From an uncultured Muribaculaceae bacterium (lineage in GTDB: Bacteria; Bacteroidota; Bacteroidia; Bacteroidales; Muribaculaceae), in NCBI GenBank assembly GCA_934667475.1, contig CAKUMB010000029.1:1-13141 (forward strand): DNA of 13,141 nucleotides, written 5' to 3'. Numbering within the stretch: the stretch's first letter is position 1; each line of letters opens with the position of its first letter. The position numbers and the translations under genes were made by a program. The notes beneath the pieces are model-generated. The model did no database searches. It worked only from the letters and a program-made list of their open reading frames with translations, and was not told the DNA's origin. Below are positions 6,178 to 13,141 of the stretch, piece after piece.

Positions 6178-6846
6178 ATGAGGAAATTAGCTGTTATATT
6201 GCTGGCTGTGGTGCTGGGCTGGGCGCAGTGGCCTGCGCAGGCGGCTGAAGGGGCGCGGATGAGCGACCCGGCCGTGGGGCGCGTGCTGTGCAACGAGCCG
6301 GGTAGGGTGTTTGCCGACTTGCCGGCCAATGTGCGGGCCGAGATGCTGGCCTACTACATTGGCGGGCGCGTGGTGCCCAAGGACACTGACCTGGGCGAGA
6401 AGGCGCAGCTCGACACTGTTACCAACGACTATCTGCGCATCACCACTTCGGTGTGCCGCTCGGTGCAGCTGCGGCTGCTCACCAAGGGCGGGCGCGACAC
6501 TGTGGTGGCTGTGGTGGAGACGGTGAAGACGCCTGTGCCCGACAGCCGCATCAGTTTCTACGACACCCGTTGGCGCGAGCTTAGCGCCAAGAAGGTGATG
6601 GACCGCGTGCCGCAGTTGTCCGACTTTGTGAGGCGCGGCGCCAATGCCAAGAGGGCGGCCGCGGTTCTGGCCGATGTCGACTTCCCGATGATTACGTTCG
6701 ACTTCGAGGGTCCCGGCTTTGGCACGCTGGCGGTGCGCCAGCGGCTCAGGGAGTTTTACTCGGCCAGCGACTACAAGCGCCTTGAGCCTGTGCTGACCGA
6801 TGTGGTGCGTTATGCCGTGAGCGGCGCTAAACTTGTGAGGCAATGA
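6178..6846 (+). CDS. Exported DUF3256 family protein
   Basis: This 222-residue protein starts at the ATG at 6178 (MRKLAVILLAVVLGW), giving a Sec signal peptide ending in AQA-A (about residue 22). The mature domain resembles the DUF3256 family of Bacteroidota. Recurrent features are DLP, MLAYY, the stretch LRITTSVCRSVQLRLL, VVAVVETVKTPVPDSRISFYD and a final domain with FDFEGPGFGTL. No catalytic motif is recognisable, and it probably acts in the periplasm. The frame stays open upstream to a GTG at 6115, but that start would disrupt the signal peptide and precede the promoter box. Its stop overlaps the xseA start (ATGA), so the two are translationally coupled. Why an exported protein is coupled to a DNA exonuclease is not known. 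Confidence 0.8.
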   Translation: MRKLAVILLAVVLGWAQWPAQAAEGARMSDPAVGRVLCNEPGRVFADLPANVRAEMLAYYIGGRVVPKDTDLGEKAQLDTVTNDYLRITTSVCRSVQLRLLTKGGRDTVVAVVETVKTPVPDSRISFYDTRWRELSAKKVMDRVPQLSDFVRRGANAKRAAAVLADVDFPMITFDFEGPGFGTLAVRQRLREFYSASDYKRLEPVLTDVVRYAVSGAKLVRQ

Positions 6847-8171
6847 CGGGGACTGATGCACCAATGGGGCACGAGGCGGCCATCACGCTGCTTGAGTTCA
6901 ACCGCCGCATCCGCGACGTGATGCTGTCGCCAGGGCTGCAAAACTGCTGGGTGACGGCCGAGACGAGCGATGTGCGCGTGAACCGCGGCCACTGCTACAT
7001 GGAGCTGTTGCAAAAGAATCCCGACACGGGCGCCACGCTGGCCAAGGCTCCGGCCGCGGCGTGGGCAAGCACGTTTGCCCACCTCGACGCCAACTTTTTT
7101 GCGGCCACTGGCAGCCACTTGGCTTCGGGCATGAAGGTGATGGTGAGGGTGTCGGCCACGTTTCACGAGCAGTATGGCATCAAGCTGATTGTAAACGACA
7201 TTGACCCTAATTTCACGCTGGGCGACATGGCGCGGCAGCGCATGGAGATTTTGCGCCGGCTCAAGGCTGAGGGCATCATCGACATGAACCGCGAACTGGG
7301 TTTCCCGCTGGTGCCGCAGCGCATTGCCGTGATTTCGGCGCGTGGAGCGGCGGGCTATGGCGACTTTATGCGCCAATTGGCCGACAACCAGCTGGGCATC
7401 AGCTACTACACCTGTCTGTTTCAGTCGCCCATGCAGGGTGTGAACACTGCGGCCGGCATCATTGCCGCGCTCGAGCGCATCAGGCACCACGAGAGGCTGT
7501 TTGACTGCGTGGTGATAATTCGCGGCGGCGGCTCCACTACCGACCTCAATTCGTTTGACAACTACGACCTGGCCGCATGCATAGCACGCTTTCCGCTGCC
7601 GGTGGTGACGGGCATCGGCCACGACCGCGATGTGACGGTGCTCGACTATGTGGCCGCCAAACACCTGAAGACCCCTACGGCCGTGGCCGAGTTTATAGTG
7701 AGCTTTGGCCAGGGGCAGATGACGCGCCTAACGGAACTGAGCAATGCCATTGCCACCGCTGTGCGCAAGTCGGTGGCAGCCAGCAGCGAGCATTTGGCCT
7801 ACGTCAGCTCGATGATTCCCGCCTTGGCGCGCCACGTGGCCGACAAGGCCGCCATGCAGCTCGAGCGTTACGCAAGTGCCATTCCGCAGTGCGTGAGCGG
7901 CCGGGTGCGCGGCGAGCAGAGCCTGCTCGCGGGCGCCGCCGAGCGAATAAGGGCGGCTTTGGACAGCCGCATAACGCTGGAAAAAACACACTTGGGCGCA
8001 CTGACCGACAAAGTGGAGCTGCTGTCGCCGCGCAACACGCTGAACCGCGGCTATTCGCTGACCATGTGCAACGGCCGCATAATCACCGATGCCTCGCAGC
8101 TGCGCCCGGGCGACACCATCACATCGCACTTCAAGGCGGGGCGCGTGCGCTCTACCGTGAAGCAACAATGA
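6843..8171 (+). CDS. xseA: Exodeoxyribonuclease VII large subunit
   Basis: This 442-residue protein is the catalytic subunit of exonuclease VII, which degrades single-stranded DNA from both ends in mismatch repair and DNA-damage processing. Residues about 10-120 form the N-terminal OB-fold (LLEFNRRIRDVM, NCWVTAETSDV, GHCYMELLQ). The catalytic region includes AVISARGAAGYGDF, VVIIRGGGSTTDLNSFDNYDLA and VVTGIGHDRDVTVLDYVA followed by KTPTAVAEF, matching the family's conserved GGG and GHxxD motifs. A helical segment then leads to a C-terminal region with LSPRNTLNRGYSLT. The ATG at 6843 overlaps the upstream stop by 4 nt; a second in-frame ATG at 6864 is a less likely start. The small-subunit gene follows after 49 nt. 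Confidence 0.96.
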   Translation: MTGTDAPMGHEAAITLLEFNRRIRDVMLSPGLQNCWVTAETSDVRVNRGHCYMELLQKNPDTGATLAKAPAAAWASTFAHLDANFFAATGSHLASGMKVMVRVSATFHEQYGIKLIVNDIDPNFTLGDMARQRMEILRRLKAEGIIDMNRELGFPLVPQRIAVISARGAAGYGDFMRQLADNQLGISYYTCLFQSPMQGVNTAAGIIAALERIRHHERLFDCVVIIRGGGSTTDLNSFDNYDLAACIARFPLPVVTGIGHDRDVTVLDYVAAKHLKTPTAVAEFIVSFGQGQMTRLTELSNAIATAVRKSVAASSEHLAYVSSMIPALARHVADKAAMQLERYASAIPQCVSGRVRGEQSLLAGAAERIRAALDSRITLEKTHLGALTDKVELLSPRNTLNRGYSLTMCNGRIITDASQLRPGDTITSHFKAGRVRSTVKQQ

Positions 8172-8220
8172 TGCTTAATCCCAATCAGTAAGACTTCAAC
8201 AACAAAAAACGACAACGACT

Positions 8221-8445
8221 ATGGACAACGACAACAATAATAAGCCCCTCACCTACAGCGCGGCTATGGCCGAGCTCGAAGAGATAGTGAAAAAGATGCA
8301 GAGCCCCGACTGCAGCATCGACAACCTGAGCACCTACACCGCCCGCTCGCTCGAACTGCTGAAGGTGTGCAAGGCCAAGCTCACCGCCACCGACAGCGAA
8401 CTGCAGAAAATTCTTAAAGAGCTCGACGAGAGCGTGGGCGCATAG
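8221..8445 (+). CDS. xseB: Exodeoxyribonuclease VII small subunit
   Basis: This 74-residue helical protein binds the helical arm of the large subunit XseA and completes exonuclease VII. Family features are LTYSAAMAELEEIVKKMQS, a short linker rich in Asp and Ser, then SLELLKVCKAKLTATDSELQKIL. The length is typical. The N-terminus is a polar DNDNNNK stretch arising from AAC/GAC-rich DNA that begins before the start codon, likely of no functional weight. It is the last gene of the operon and ends 15 bp from the stop of the convergent hydrolase gene. Confidence 0.94.
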   Translation: MDNDNNNKPLTYSAAMAELEEIVKKMQSPDCSIDNLSTYTARSLELLKVCKAKLTATDSELQKILKELDESVGA

Positions 8446-8462
8446 AGAGCGTGGGACGCTCT
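8446..8462. terminator. Small hairpin between convergent stop codons
   Basis: AGAGCGT-GGG-ACGCTCT is a 7-bp perfect stem with a 3-nt loop. It fills the 15-bp gap between the xseB stop (8443-8445) and the hydrolase stop (8463-8461) and overlaps the latter. The plus strand continues ATTTAATG, a poor T tract; the minus strand has none. It may help end both transcripts, but it is weak. Confidence 0.4.
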
Positions 8463-9420
8463 ATTTAATGTAGCGGCCCACAAACTCCCTGACACGCCTT
8501 ATGTATTCGGCCGGATGGTCGCGGAAGGCGCGGGAATGGCGTGTGCCGCGGGCTATGTATAGTTCCTTGGGCTGCGGCTTGGCGGCATACAGTGGATAGA
8601 CCATGCTCGATGGCACAAAGTCGTCTTTGTCGCCGTGAATGAGCAGCATGGGCAGCCGGCACTTGGCCACCTGCTTAAGCGGCGACGCGTCGGCAAAGCT
8701 CCACCCGTAGCGCATGCGGTTGATGGCGCTGGCGGTGTAGAGCAGCGGAAATGCCGGCAGCCCGAACTGTTCGTGCAGCTGGTGGGCAAACTCGTCCCAC
8801 ACGCTGGTGTAGCCGCAGTCTTCCACAAAACACTTCACGTAGGCGGGCAGCCGCTCGCCACTGACACACATCGTGGTGGCCGCGCCCATCGATATGCCGT
8901 GCACCACCATCTGCGTGTCGCCGCCCCACTTGCGGTTGGCAATGTCCATCCATCGCATCACGTCGAGGCGGTCAAGCCATCCCATGTTGATGTGGTCGCC
9001 CTCGCTGCGGCCGTGGCCGTAGAGGTCGGGCAGCAGCACGTTGAAGCCCATCAGTCCATTGTAGATGTAGGCTATATGCAGCATCGATATGCTGCAGTCC
9101 TTGTAGCCGTGCACCAGCACGGCGGTGTGGCGCGTGGGCCTGGGCGCGTCTATGTAGAGGGCGTGCAGCCGCCGGCCGCCTATCAGGGCGGTGGTGTCGC
9201 GCAGTGTGCGGGTGCTGCGCAGTGCTGACAGCCACGGCAGTGCCTCGCGCGGCGAGTGCTTAATCAAGTGTTTCACATATTGCAGTTGGGTTTTGCGCTC
9301 GGATGCAAGCGCATAGTGCAGCAGGTAGGCGCTGCCGCTCACTGCGGCTGCTGCCACTGCCGTGGCGGCTGTGGCAGCCACGGCAATTTTGCGTGCTGTG
9401 TGCTTCTGTTTTGCTGTCAT
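8461..9420 (-). CDS. Membrane-anchored alpha/beta hydrolase
   Basis: This 319-residue serine hydrolase has an N-terminal hydrophobic segment (about 11-38, Ala/Val-rich after a basic start), likely a signal anchor. The catalytic domain shows VLVHGYKD (oxyanion region, 102-108), DLYGHGRSEGDH (132-143), nucleophile S177 in GISMG (175-179), acid D266 in HGDKDDFVP (262-270) and H295 in GTRHSRAF. The arrangement matches Bacteroidota proteins annotated as alpha/beta hydrolases or esterases of the YqkD/BAAT-like type. The substrate is unknown. Its start lies 36 nt after the methyltransferase stop on the same strand, so the two are probably co-transcribed. Confidence 0.9.
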   Translation of the reverse strand: MTAKQKHTARKIAVAATAATAVAAAAVSGSAYLLHYALASERKTQLQYVKHLIKHSPREALPWLSALRSTRTLRDTTALIGGRRLHALYIDAPRPTRHTAVLVHGYKDCSISMLHIAYIYNGLMGFNVLLPDLYGHGRSEGDHINMGWLDRLDVMRWMDIANRKWGGDTQMVVHGISMGAATTMCVSGERLPAYVKCFVEDCGYTSVWDEFAHQLHEQFGLPAFPLLYTASAINRMRYGWSFADASPLKQVAKCRLPMLLIHGDKDDFVPSSMVYPLYAAKPQPKELYIARGTRHSRAFRDHPAEYIRRVREFVGRYIK

Positions 9421-9456
9421 AATACTGTCGTTTAATCCGTTTCTAAAATTTCTTTT

Positions 9457-10719
9457 TTACTCCTGTTGCGGCTTGTGGCACATGAGCAGCACCGGGTTGC
9501 CGCTGGCCAGCGTGGTGGCAAAGGCGTAACGGTCGCCGCCGTCGGTCACGCGCAGCCGCTTTTTCAGCTCGTCTGCACTCATGCGCCAGTTGCGCACTGC
9601 CACGTTAAGCTTGCCTCCCGCCTTGGCCAGCCGCTTTATTTCACGCCCGCACAGCGGCACCACCTCATCGACCACAAAGCCTCGGCCAGGAAAACCGGCC
9701 ACGGACTTGTGCGACACATACAGGTGTGAGTCGCGCGCCAGCTGGCTCACGCCATAGCGCGTGGCCACTGCGCCAAATGCGCCTATTTTCATCACGCTGG
9801 CGTTGGGTTCGTAGAGCATCGTGCCAGGTTGCACCGCTGCGGCCATCTTCATTTCGGCCGTCAATGCTTGCCCTGCCGGGCAGTCGAATGCCTGCTCCGA
9901 TCCGTTGGCAGCGTAGTTGATTGCGTGCAGCGTCACGGCTGCCGGCTCGGTTTCGGCGGCAAGGTTGAGGTCAAACAGCAGCTCCTTGCACTCGCCGCGC
10001 ACGCTCACCGCCCACACATCGGTCAGCTGCGGGCCCAGGTCGCGCATGCTCTGCGTCACATCAATCATGGGCGACGCCTTTATCAGCAGCCGCGGCGCCA
10101 CGGCCGCGATGCGTGGCATCAGCTCGAGCACGTTGGGCAGGCAGTCGGCCAGCCCGTAGAGGCGTCGGTTGCATTCACCGCGGCGCGCGGGGTCGATGAA
10201 GGCCGCGTCGAAATGCATTGCGCCGGCCTGACCGGCTATGAACTCGGCGCAGTCGGCGTTCACCACCCGCACGTTAGGCGCAAGCCGGGCCATGTTCATG
10301 GCTCCGGCAGCGGCAATGGCCGGGTCGAGCTCGATGGTGGTGACGCTGCCCACGCGCTGCGCCACGTAGTAGGCGTCCACTCCCAGCCCCATGGTCATGT
10401 CTATCACGCTGCCTGCGCCATTCAGCAGCGAGGCGTGCAGCTGTGCCACGCGCTCGTGGGTGCACTGCTCGGCGCTGATGGGCTTCGGAAACACAAACTC
10501 CCTGTGGGCCAGCAGTCCGGGTATTTTGCCGCGGGCCCGGCGGCGGCACTCGATTTGTGTCACAGCCAGTGCCTTGCTGAATGGCAGCCCCGGCTCGCTC
10601 TTTAGCATAAGCCGCGCAGTGTCGGCCCCGGCGTTGCGCTCCACATAGGCCGCCATTGCCTCGAGTGCATTGGGCGCCATGGGCCACTGGGCGTTGGGGG
10701 TGAGGTGTGTCTCGGTCAT
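9457..10719 (-). CDS. THUMP-like class I SAM-dependent methyltransferase (PG_1098 type)
   Basis: This 420-residue protein (from the ATG at 10719) matches a Bacteroidota family typified by P. gingivalis PG_1098. An N-terminal region (about 1-100) carries KSEPGLPFSKALAVTQIE and RRRARGKIPGL. A Rossmann methyltransferase follows with SAM motif I VIDMTMGLGVDAYY (105-118), acidic strand end TIELDP (128-133) and FIDPARR (174-180). A C-terminal THUMP-like domain carries HLYVSHKSVAGFPGRGFVVDEV and AVRNWRMSADEL. An RNA substrate is suggested by the THUMP-like domain but is not established. The frame extends upstream to 10830 without family-like sequence, and that stretch contains the inverted repeat behind aspS. 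The start MTETHLTPNA is therefore preferred. The hydrolase follows after 36 nt. Confidence 0.9.
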   Translation of the reverse strand: MTETHLTPNAQWPMAPNALEAMAAYVERNAGADTARLMLKSEPGLPFSKALAVTQIECRRRARGKIPGLLAHREFVFPKPISAEQCTHERVAQLHASLLNGAGSVIDMTMGLGVDAYYVAQRVGSVTTIELDPAIAAAGAMNMARLAPNVRVVNADCAEFIAGQAGAMHFDAAFIDPARRGECNRRLYGLADCLPNVLELMPRIAAVAPRLLIKASPMIDVTQSMRDLGPQLTDVWAVSVRGECKELLFDLNLAAETEPAAVTLHAINYAANGSEQAFDCPAGQALTAEMKMAAAVQPGTMLYEPNASVMKIGAFGAVATRYGVSQLARDSHLYVSHKSVAGFPGRGFVVDEVVPLCGREIKRLAKAGGKLNVAVRNWRMSADELKKRLRVTDGGDRYAFATTLASGNPVLLMCHKPQQE

Positions 10720-10747
10720 TACTAATCGCTTTATTGAGTGAAAATAA

Positions 10748-10807
10748 GCAACGCAAGGATGCGCCGGCGCGCCAATTTTGCGGCGCAACCCCACACCCTT
10801 GCGTGCT
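10748..10807 (-). terminator. Nested inverted repeat between aspS and the methyltransferase gene
   Basis: Outer arms ACGCAAGG (10751-10758) and CCTTGCGT (10797-10804) enclose inner arms TGCGCCG (10760-10766) and CGGCGCA (10781-10787). The outer stem can be extended by a few bases past a bulge. On the minus strand the structure is followed by TTGCTTATTTTC, a broken T-rich run. It may be the aspS terminator or an attenuator before the methyltransferase gene. The nested symmetry is clear; the function is inferred. Confidence 0.5.
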
Positions 10808-10861
10808 GTTGTTGCTATGCTGCCAGCCACCCGCTTTTTCCAGCATGGTGGCTGAGGCTGC

Positions 10862-12634
10862 TTATTTCTGCTTTATGCTGTCGGTGTCCACCTTCAGATA
10901 CAGCTCGTCGAGCTGCTTCTGGTCGATTTCGCTCGGAGCGTCGAGCATCACGTCGCGGCCGCTGTTGTTCTTCGGGAACGCAATGCAGTCGCGAATGCTG
11001 TCGAGGCCGGCCATGATCGACACAAAGCGGTCGAGGCCGAAGGCCAGACCAGCGTGTGGCGGCGCGCCATACTTGAACGCGTTGATCAGGAAGCCAAACT
11101 GGGCCATGGCACGCTCGGGTGTGAAGCCGAGAATCTTAAACATCTTCTCCTGCAGCTTGCTGTCGTGTATACGCAGGCTGCCGCCGCCCACCTCAATGCC
11201 GTTGCACACAAAGTCGTAGGCTTTGGCGCGCACCTGCTCGGGGTGCTCGTCGAGCAGCGGAATGTCGTCGGGGTTGGGCATGGTGAAGGGGTGGTGCGTG
11301 GCCATGAGGCGCTGCTCCTCGTCGCTCCACTCAAACAGCGGGAAGTCGACAATCCACAGGCACTCAAACTTGTTTTTGTCGCGCAGACCCAGGCGGTCGC
11401 CCATTTCAAGTCGCAGCGAGCACAGCTGCACACGGGTCTTGTTGGCGTTGTCGCCGCTCATTATCAGCACCAGGTCGCCGTCGTTGGCACCCATCTTGGC
11501 CTTGAGCTGCTGCAGCACTTCGGGCGAGTAGAACTTGTCGATGCTGCTCTTCACGGTGCCGTCGGCGTTATACTTCACATAAATCAGGCCCTTGGCGCCC
11601 ACTTGCGGACGCTTCACAAACTCGGTGAGCTGGTCGAGCTGCTTGCGCGAGTAGTTTGCGCATCCGGGCACGCATATGCCGCCAATGTAGTTGGCATCGT
11701 TGAGCACGCCAAAGGTGCCGGTGCCCTTGAGCACGTCCATCACCTCCACAAACTCCATGCCAAAGCGCAGGTCGGGCTTGTCGCTGCCAAAGCGGCTCAT
11801 GGCCTCTTTCCACGTCATTTGCTGCAACTTTGCCGGCAGCTCCACACCGCGCACTTCCTTAAACAGGTGGCGGGCCATGTCTTCGAATATCTCAATCACG
11901 TCTTCCTGGTCCACAAAGCTCATTTCGCAGTCAATCTGCGTGAACTCGGGCTGGCGGTCGGCGCGCAGGTCCTCGTCGCGGAAGCACTTGGCTATCTGGA
12001 AGTAGCGGTCGAAGCCGCTAATCATGAGCAGCTGCTTCAGCGTTTGCGGACTTTGCGGCAGAGCGTAGAATTGGCCCGGATTCATGCGTGAAGGCACCAC
12101 AAAGTCGCGGGCGCCCTCGGGGGTGGAGCCGATAAGCACAGGGGTCTCAACCTCAATGAAGTTTTTGCTGTCGAGGAAGTTGCGCACCAATATGGTCATG
12201 CGGTGGCGCAGTTCCAGATTTTTGCGCACGCAGGGGCGGCGCAAGTCCAGATAGCGGTACTTCATGCGAATGTCGTCGCCGCCGTCGGTGTTGTCCTCGA
12301 TGGTGAATGGCGGGGTGGCGCTCTCGCTGAGCACATTCAGCTCGCTCGCGTTAATTTCTATGTCACCGGTGTCGAGGTGGTCGTTTTTGCTTTGACGCTC
12401 GCTCACCGTGCCCTTCACCTGAATGCAGTATTCGCGGCCCAGCTTGTTGGCGCGTGCGCACAGCTGTGCGTCGTCGGCCTCGTTGAACACCAGCTGCGTG
12501 ATGCCGTAGCGGTCGCGCAGGTCAACAAACGTCATGCCGCCCATTTTGCGGGTGCGCTGCACCCAGCCGGCCAGCGTCACCACTTCGCCGGCATTGGCCA
12601 GGCGAAGTTCTCCACATGTTTTAGTTCTGTACAT
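10862..12634 (-). CDS. aspS: Aspartyl-tRNA synthetase
   Basis: This 590-residue class IIb synthetase charges tRNA-Asp with aspartate in the cytoplasm, and the length fits the bacterial type. The N-terminal OB-fold anticodon-binding domain (about 1-110) carries LAGWVQRTRKMGGMTFVDLRD. The catalytic core has ETPVLIGSTPEGARDFVVPS, motif 2 FRDEDLRADRQPEFTQID and motif 3 GLAFGLDRFVSIMAG. The bacterial GAD-type insertion lies between (about 290-420). Position 31, which in some synthetases helps separate Asp-only from Asp/Asn-charging forms, is Met here rather than His, so relaxed specificity is not obvious. It starts at ATG 12634 after a leader of about 90 nt from a -7-like box. The methyltransferase gene lies 142 bp downstream, behind the nested inverted repeat. 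Confidence 0.97.
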   Translation of the reverse strand: MYRTKTCGELRLANAGEVVTLAGWVQRTRKMGGMTFVDLRDRYGITQLVFNEADDAQLCARANKLGREYCIQVKGTVSERQSKNDHLDTGDIEINASELNVLSESATPPFTIEDNTDGGDDIRMKYRYLDLRRPCVRKNLELRHRMTILVRNFLDSKNFIEVETPVLIGSTPEGARDFVVPSRMNPGQFYALPQSPQTLKQLLMISGFDRYFQIAKCFRDEDLRADRQPEFTQIDCEMSFVDQEDVIEIFEDMARHLFKEVRGVELPAKLQQMTWKEAMSRFGSDKPDLRFGMEFVEVMDVLKGTGTFGVLNDANYIGGICVPGCANYSRKQLDQLTEFVKRPQVGAKGLIYVKYNADGTVKSSIDKFYSPEVLQQLKAKMGANDGDLVLIMSGDNANKTRVQLCSLRLEMGDRLGLRDKNKFECLWIVDFPLFEWSDEEQRLMATHHPFTMPNPDDIPLLDEHPEQVRAKAYDFVCNGIEVGGGSLRIHDSKLQEKMFKILGFTPERAMAQFGFLINAFKYGAPPHAGLAFGLDRFVSIMAGLDSIRDCIAFPKNNSGRDVMLDAPSEIDQKQLDELYLKVDTDSIKQK

Positions 12635-12731
12635 TGCTATCTTAATAAAATATCGATGTTGTTTCTTCGTGTATGTGAGTCATTTTGGCGGCGTCACGGC
12701 CTTGTCCGCGGCCACCGCCCCTATTAAAACG

Positions 12732-12739
12732 CAAATTTA
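12732..12739 (-). promoter_or_regulatory. Candidate -7 promoter box of aspS
   Basis: The minus strand reads TAAATTTG followed by C, matching TAnnTTTG. A start near 12725 gives a 90-nt leader. That leader includes a short GC-rich inverted repeat (GGCGG at 12687-12691 with CCGCC at 12715-12719, inner GGCC pair). No -33 element is visible. Confidence 0.45.
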
Positions 12740-12813
12740 CATAAAAATCGCGCACCCACCACTCTCGCCACTGCAAAAAATCGCGCACCATTCAAAAAAA
12801 GTCGGTTGCCACA

Positions 12814-12843
12814 TTGCCATCTCGCAGAAAATGCCTAAATTTG
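12814..12843 (+). promoter_or_regulatory. Bacteroidota-type promoter of the tRNA-Pro gene
   Basis: A -33 TTG at 12814-12816 is followed after 19 nt by the -7 box TAAATTTG at 12836-12843. This is the only full two-part match seen in the window. Transcription would begin near 12850, about 45 nt before the mature tRNA 5' end. Confidence 0.65.
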
Positions 12844-12894
12844 CACCGCAATTGAAGCCGTATGGCTCGCAGGCCTATGATTTCAAGTGCGATT

Positions 12895-12969
12895 CGGGGT
12901 GTAGCTCAGTCCGGTTAGGGCGCCTGCTTTGGGAGCAGGAGGTCCCTGGTTCGAATCCAGGTACCCCGA
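12895..12969 (+). tRNA. tRNA-Pro (anticodon TGG)
   Basis: A full cloverleaf can be drawn. The acceptor stem is CGGGGTG with TACCCCG (12895-12901 and 12962-12968) plus discriminator A. The D arm contains TAGCTCAGTCCGGTTAGGGC. The anticodon stem CCTGC/GCAGG encloses loop TTTGGGA with anticodon TGG. The T arm is CCTGG-TTCGAAT-CCAGG. The 3' CCA is not encoded. It has its own promoter upstream and a terminator directly downstream. It reads CCN proline codons, mainly CCA. Confidence 0.96.
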
Positions 12970-12976
12970 CAAAAGC

Positions 12977-13009
12977 AAAGCCGCTGAACACTGTGTTCAG
13001 CGGCTTTTT
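12977..13009 (+). terminator. Intrinsic terminator of tRNA-Pro
   Basis: AAAGCCGCTGAACA (12977-12990) and its complement ending in GCGGCTTT (12994-13007) form a 14-bp perfect stem around a CTG loop. T residues continue to 13009, and the stem begins 7 nt after the tRNA. The stem is symmetric and A-rich on its left, so it could also serve a minus-strand transcript entering from the right. Confidence 0.9.
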
Positions 13010-13141
13010 AATTTCCATTCCACACCAATAGTTCACTTACTTCCCCTCACTGGTTGACAAAAAGTGGCTCACCCGATAAACCGGGGGGATTAAGCATATA
13101 GTTTAGTGAGTCTGAAGAGAAAGAATTTTATATCCGTTACA
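13010..13141. other. Unassigned sequence at right edge
   Basis: No gene, tRNA or convincing promoter is visible here. A TTGACA at 13054-13059 resembles a sigma-70 -35 element, but no good -10 box follows and this is not the Bacteroidota promoter type. A short inverted repeat CCC-GATAAACC-GGG lies near 13072-13085. It is probably the flank of a gene outside the window. Confidence 0.4.

Noticed and set aside
6187..6864. 225-codon minus-strand open frame opposite the DUF3256 gene
   Set aside because: The composition is His/Arg/Val-rich and it overlaps a gene with a signal peptide, promoter box and coupled downstream partner.
8200..8250. AAC/GAC-rich stretch spanning the xseB start, considered as a simple repeat or RNA element
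   Set aside because: It is short and irregular and merely gives the polar N-terminus of XseB; no stem or repeat unit is maintained.
9829..10605. 258-codon plus-strand open frame antisense to the methyltransferase gene
   Set aside because: Shadow frame: no promoter or recognisable domain, and the opposite strand encodes conserved methyltransferase motifs.
11054..12091. 345-codon plus-strand open frame antisense to aspS
   Set aside because: It lies wholly inside an unmistakable aspS and its translation is His/Ala/Val-rich low-complexity sequence typical of shadow frames.
12895..13141. Possible integration site at the tRNA-Pro 3' end
   Set aside because: No repeat of the tRNA 3' end, no integrase gene and no foreign gene is present in the window. 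A terminator directly follows the tRNA.

Overview
The window looks like a chromosomal housekeeping segment from a Bacteroidales bacterium, possibly Muribaculaceae-like. The genes use GC-rich codons while the gaps are AT-rich. Several gaps carry the Bacteroidota -7 promoter box TAnnTTTG. Starts lack strong Shine-Dalgarno sequences. The protein set (GHL10 glycan hydrolase, DUF3256 protein, PG_1098-type THUMP-like methyltransferase) also fits Bacteroidota. The family-level placement is inference only.

Layout, left to right. Positions 1-445 are AT-rich and gene-free. They hold a minus-strand promoter box pointing out of the window, a plus-strand -7-like box overlapped by a palindrome, and the strong terminator of the next gene. 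A minus-strand run follows: a secreted GHL10 family hydrolase (446-3175), a TatD-type metal-dependent hydrolase (3335-4108, GTG start), a polyprenyl diphosphate synthase (4105-5079, overlapping the TatD gene by 4 nt), a small unknown lipoprotein (5199-5501) and a 55-residue 2[4Fe-4S] ferredoxin with its own terminator (5717-5884).

A divergent gap of about 290 bp leads to a plus-strand operon: an exported DUF3256 protein (6178-6846), xseA (6843-8171, overlapping by 4 nt) and xseB (8221-8445). Together xseA and xseB encode exonuclease VII. This operon converges, with only 15 bp between stop codons, on a second minus-strand run: a membrane-anchored alpha/beta hydrolase (8461-9420), a THUMP-like class I methyltransferase (9457-10719) and aspS (10862-12634). 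The window closes with a plus-strand tRNA-Pro(TGG) that has a complete Bacteroidota promoter and an intrinsic terminator, then 130 bp with no recognised feature.

I found no mobile element, CRISPR array, phage gene or defence system, and no convincing undescribed system. The less explained items are the small lipoprotein, the coupling of a DUF3256 protein to exonuclease VII, the palindrome and direct repeats in the left gap, and a large nested inverted repeat behind aspS.
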